A stretch of DNA of 7,156 nucleotides from Pseudomonadota bacterium (GTDB lineage: Bacteria > Pseudomonadota > Alphaproteobacteria > Rhizobiales > Xanthobacteraceae). A model generated the notes under the pieces. The model worked only from the letters and a program-made list of their open reading frames with translations. It did not search any database and was not told the DNA's origin. Below, one piece after another: positions 5,702 through 7,156 of the stretch; positions within the stretch are counted from its first letter, which is position 1; the number at the start of each line of letters is the position of its first letter. The stretch covers positions 1 through 7,156 of the forward strand of contig JAEXXW010000007.1 in assembly GCA_023405565.1 (NCBI GenBank), read 5' to 3'. The position numbers and the translations under genes were made by a program.

Positions 5702-7156
5702 TCAACCCGCGGCGACTGCCGTGCCGGGGCGGTTCATCGCGGTCTGCAACGTCCGCTTGAGTTCGGCGATGTCGTAAGGTTTGCGCAGCACCGGCAGGCC
5801 GCGCGGCAGCGGCTTGTCGAGGGCATTGAAATATCCCGTCGTCAGCACCACCGGAAGACCCGGAAAATCCTTGCGGATCGCATGGGCGAGTTCGACACCA
5901 TTCATCCCGCCGGGCATGACCACATCCGAGAAAACGAGATCGAAACGCTCGCCGTCACGGAGCAGATCGAGTGCAGCCAACGCGCCGCCGACGCGTGTCA
6001 CGCGATAGCCAAGCTCGTTCAACAATGCCGTTGCGATATCGGCGACCTCCGAATTGTCCTCGACCACGAGAACCGATCCGGTGTCCTCCGCCGCCGCGTC
6101 GTGGGTGCGCACAGGCGCGGACCGCTGCGGCACCTCGCGCGACCGCGGCAGATACAATGTGAAAGTCGTGCCGACGCCCAGTTGACTCCAGACGGTGACA
6201 GTGCCGCCGGACTGCTTGGCAAAACCATAGACCTGGCTGAGGCCAAGGCCGGTGCCCTTGCCCACCTCCTTTGTCGTGAAGAACGGTTCGAAGATCCGCG
6301 CAATCACGTCCGGCGCAATCCCCGATCCGGTATCGGCGACAGAAAGCGCGACAAACTCACCCTGCAACCGGTCATAGGCCGGCTCGCCCCGCAGCGTCAC
6401 CGGCCGCACACCGATCTCGATCATGCCGCCGTTGGGCATCGCGTCGCGCGCATTCACCGCGAGATTGAGGACGGCGAGTTCCAGTTCGCTGACATCCACG
6501 CGCACGGCGGTGATGGTCGATGGCACATCGGTCCGGATCTCGATATCGCCGCGCAGCGATGGCGCCAGAAGCGAACGGAATTCACGCACGCGCTGCGCCA
6601 GATCGATCACCGTCGGCGTCAGGTTCTGCCGGCGTGAGAAGGCCAGCAATTGCCGTGTCAGATTCTCGCCGCGCTGCGCGGCCGTCTCGATCATGTCGAG
6701 CTTGCGGATCAGCTTCGGATCATCGAGATCGCGCCGCAGGCGATGCACATTGCCCTTCACGATCATCAGGATGTTGTTGAAGTCGTGCGCCACGCCGCCG
6801 GTCAATTGACCGATCGCCTCCATGCGCTGCGCCTGCCGCAACGCGCCCTCGGCGGCGATCCGCCGCCCCTGCTCCACGTAAAGACGCCGCGTGCGCTCCA
6901 GCGCCATGCCCATCACACCAAGCAGCAATACGGTCGCCGGGATGCCGAACAACAGATAGCCCGACATCGACGTCAGCCATTCCGAACGGATGGCCTTTGT
7001 CTCCGTGCCAGCGAGGACGAAGACCGGCAGATCAGACAGCTTCTGCCAGGACAACCGACGCTCGACCTGATCGGCCACCGATTGCCGGTCGATGAAGCCG
7101 CCGCCTGGATTGGCCCGCATGGACGCGCCGAGCGGGCTGACATCAGGGATGGACAC
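5702..7156 (-). CDS. Hybrid sensor histidine kinase, C-terminal part (N-terminus beyond window)
   Basis: The 484 residues seen (numbered from the right edge) contain the end of an extracytoplasmic sensor region (about 1-62), one membrane helix (about 64-86), a short coiled linker, and a HisKA domain with H124 in the H-box [17 protein letters not shown]. The HATPase follows with N-box [28 protein letters not shown] and [15 protein letters not shown] receiver domain closes the protein: VLVVEDN acidic pocket, phospho-acceptor D411 in [14 protein letters not shown], and K459 in LRKPYD. All catalytic boxes are intact, so it should autophosphorylate and pass the phosphate to its own receiver; output needs another phosphotransfer or response regulator not seen here. 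The frame is open to the edge, so GTG at 7154-7156 is not taken as the start. The ligand is unknown. It is on the same strand as msrQ, 70 bp upstream. Confidence 0.93.
   Translation of the reverse strand: MSIPDVSPLGASMRANPGGGFIDRQSVADQVERRLSWQKLSDLPVFVLAGTETKAIRSEWLTSMSGYLLFGIPATVLLLGVMGMALERTRRLYVEQGRRIAAEGALRQAQRMEAIGQLTGGVAHDFNNILMIVKGNVHRLRRDLDDPKLIRKLDMIETAAQRGENLTRQLLAFSRRQNLTPTVIDLAQRVREFRSLLAPSLRGDIEIRTDVPSTITAVRVDVSELELAVLNLAVNARDAMPNGGMIEIGVRPVTLRGEPAYDRLQGEFVALSVADTGSGIAPDVIARIFEPFFTTKEVGKGTGLGLSQVYGFAKQSGGTVTVWSQLGVGTTFTLYLPRSREVPQRSAPVRTHDAAAEDTGSVLVVEDNSEVADIATALLNELGYRVTRVGGALAALDLLRDGERFDLVFSDVVMPGGMNGVELAHAIRKDFPGLPVVLTTGYFNALDKPLPRGLPVLRKPYDIAELKRTLQTAMNRPGTAVAAG

Noticed and set aside
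5882..6637. 251-codon plus-strand open frame opposite the histidine kinase
   Set aside because: It is antisense to conserved HATPase and receiver motifs and has an implausible composition.
7154..7156. GTG at the right edge as start of the histidine kinase
   Set aside because: It is only the first codon available in the window; the sensor region is evidently truncated and the frame stays open to the edge.

Overview
The window looks like a chromosomal segment of a GC-rich alphaproteobacterium, most likely of the Hyphomicrobiales (Rhizobiales). The pointers are the high-GC codon usage in all reading frames, a rhizobial-type YidD, a MsrQ of about 300 residues, a hybrid histidine kinase of a kind common in that order, and a periplasmic ClpP-fold protein of the COG3904 type. 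Genus cannot be decided by reading alone. There is no rRNA, tRNA, CRISPR array, insertion sequence or phage gene visible; this is ordinary core/accessory chromosome.

Left third (1-2870): a histidine-utilisation (hut) locus. A partial hutF (formimidoylglutamate deiminase, minus strand, its 3' end beyond the left edge) is transcribed away from hutU (urocanate hydratase) and hutD (cupin-like hut accessory protein), which form a tight plus-strand pair. The 143-bp divergent gap holds two copies of a 13-bp element, TGTATAGACAATT, each containing the GTATAGAC core expected of a HutC-type GntR repressor. One copy covers the -10 of a good hutF promoter candidate. The hutU leader has a perfect 13-bp tandem duplication followed by a 5-bp tandem duplication that duplicates its Shine-Dalgarno-like sequence. 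HutF implies the five-step route, histidine to urocanate to imidazolonepropionate to formiminoglutamate to formylglutamate to glutamate. hutH, hutI, hutG and hutC are not in the window. hutD ends in a stem-loop shared with the convergent neighbour.

Middle (2871-4759): a secreted two-domain protein on the minus strand, with a signal peptide, a ClpP/SppA-like fold with a recognisable Ser-His pair but no evident third catalytic Asp, a Ser/Thr/Pro linker and an unassigned C-terminal domain. A 236-bp divergent gap follows, then yidD on the plus strand.

Right third (4714-7156, minus strand): msrQ, the haem-binding membrane subunit of the MsrPQ methionine sulfoxide repair system, overlaps the 3' end of yidD tail-to-tail by 46 bp and has no msrP beside it. 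Upstream of it, 70 bp away on the same strand, is the 3' part of a hybrid histidine kinase (end of an extracytoplasmic sensor region, one TM helix, HisKA, HATPase, receiver), cut by the right edge.

I see no convincing undescribed system. The points most worth a second look are the hut control region, the Cys-flanked ClpP-like periplasmic protein, and the C-terminally extended MsrQ without msrP beside it.
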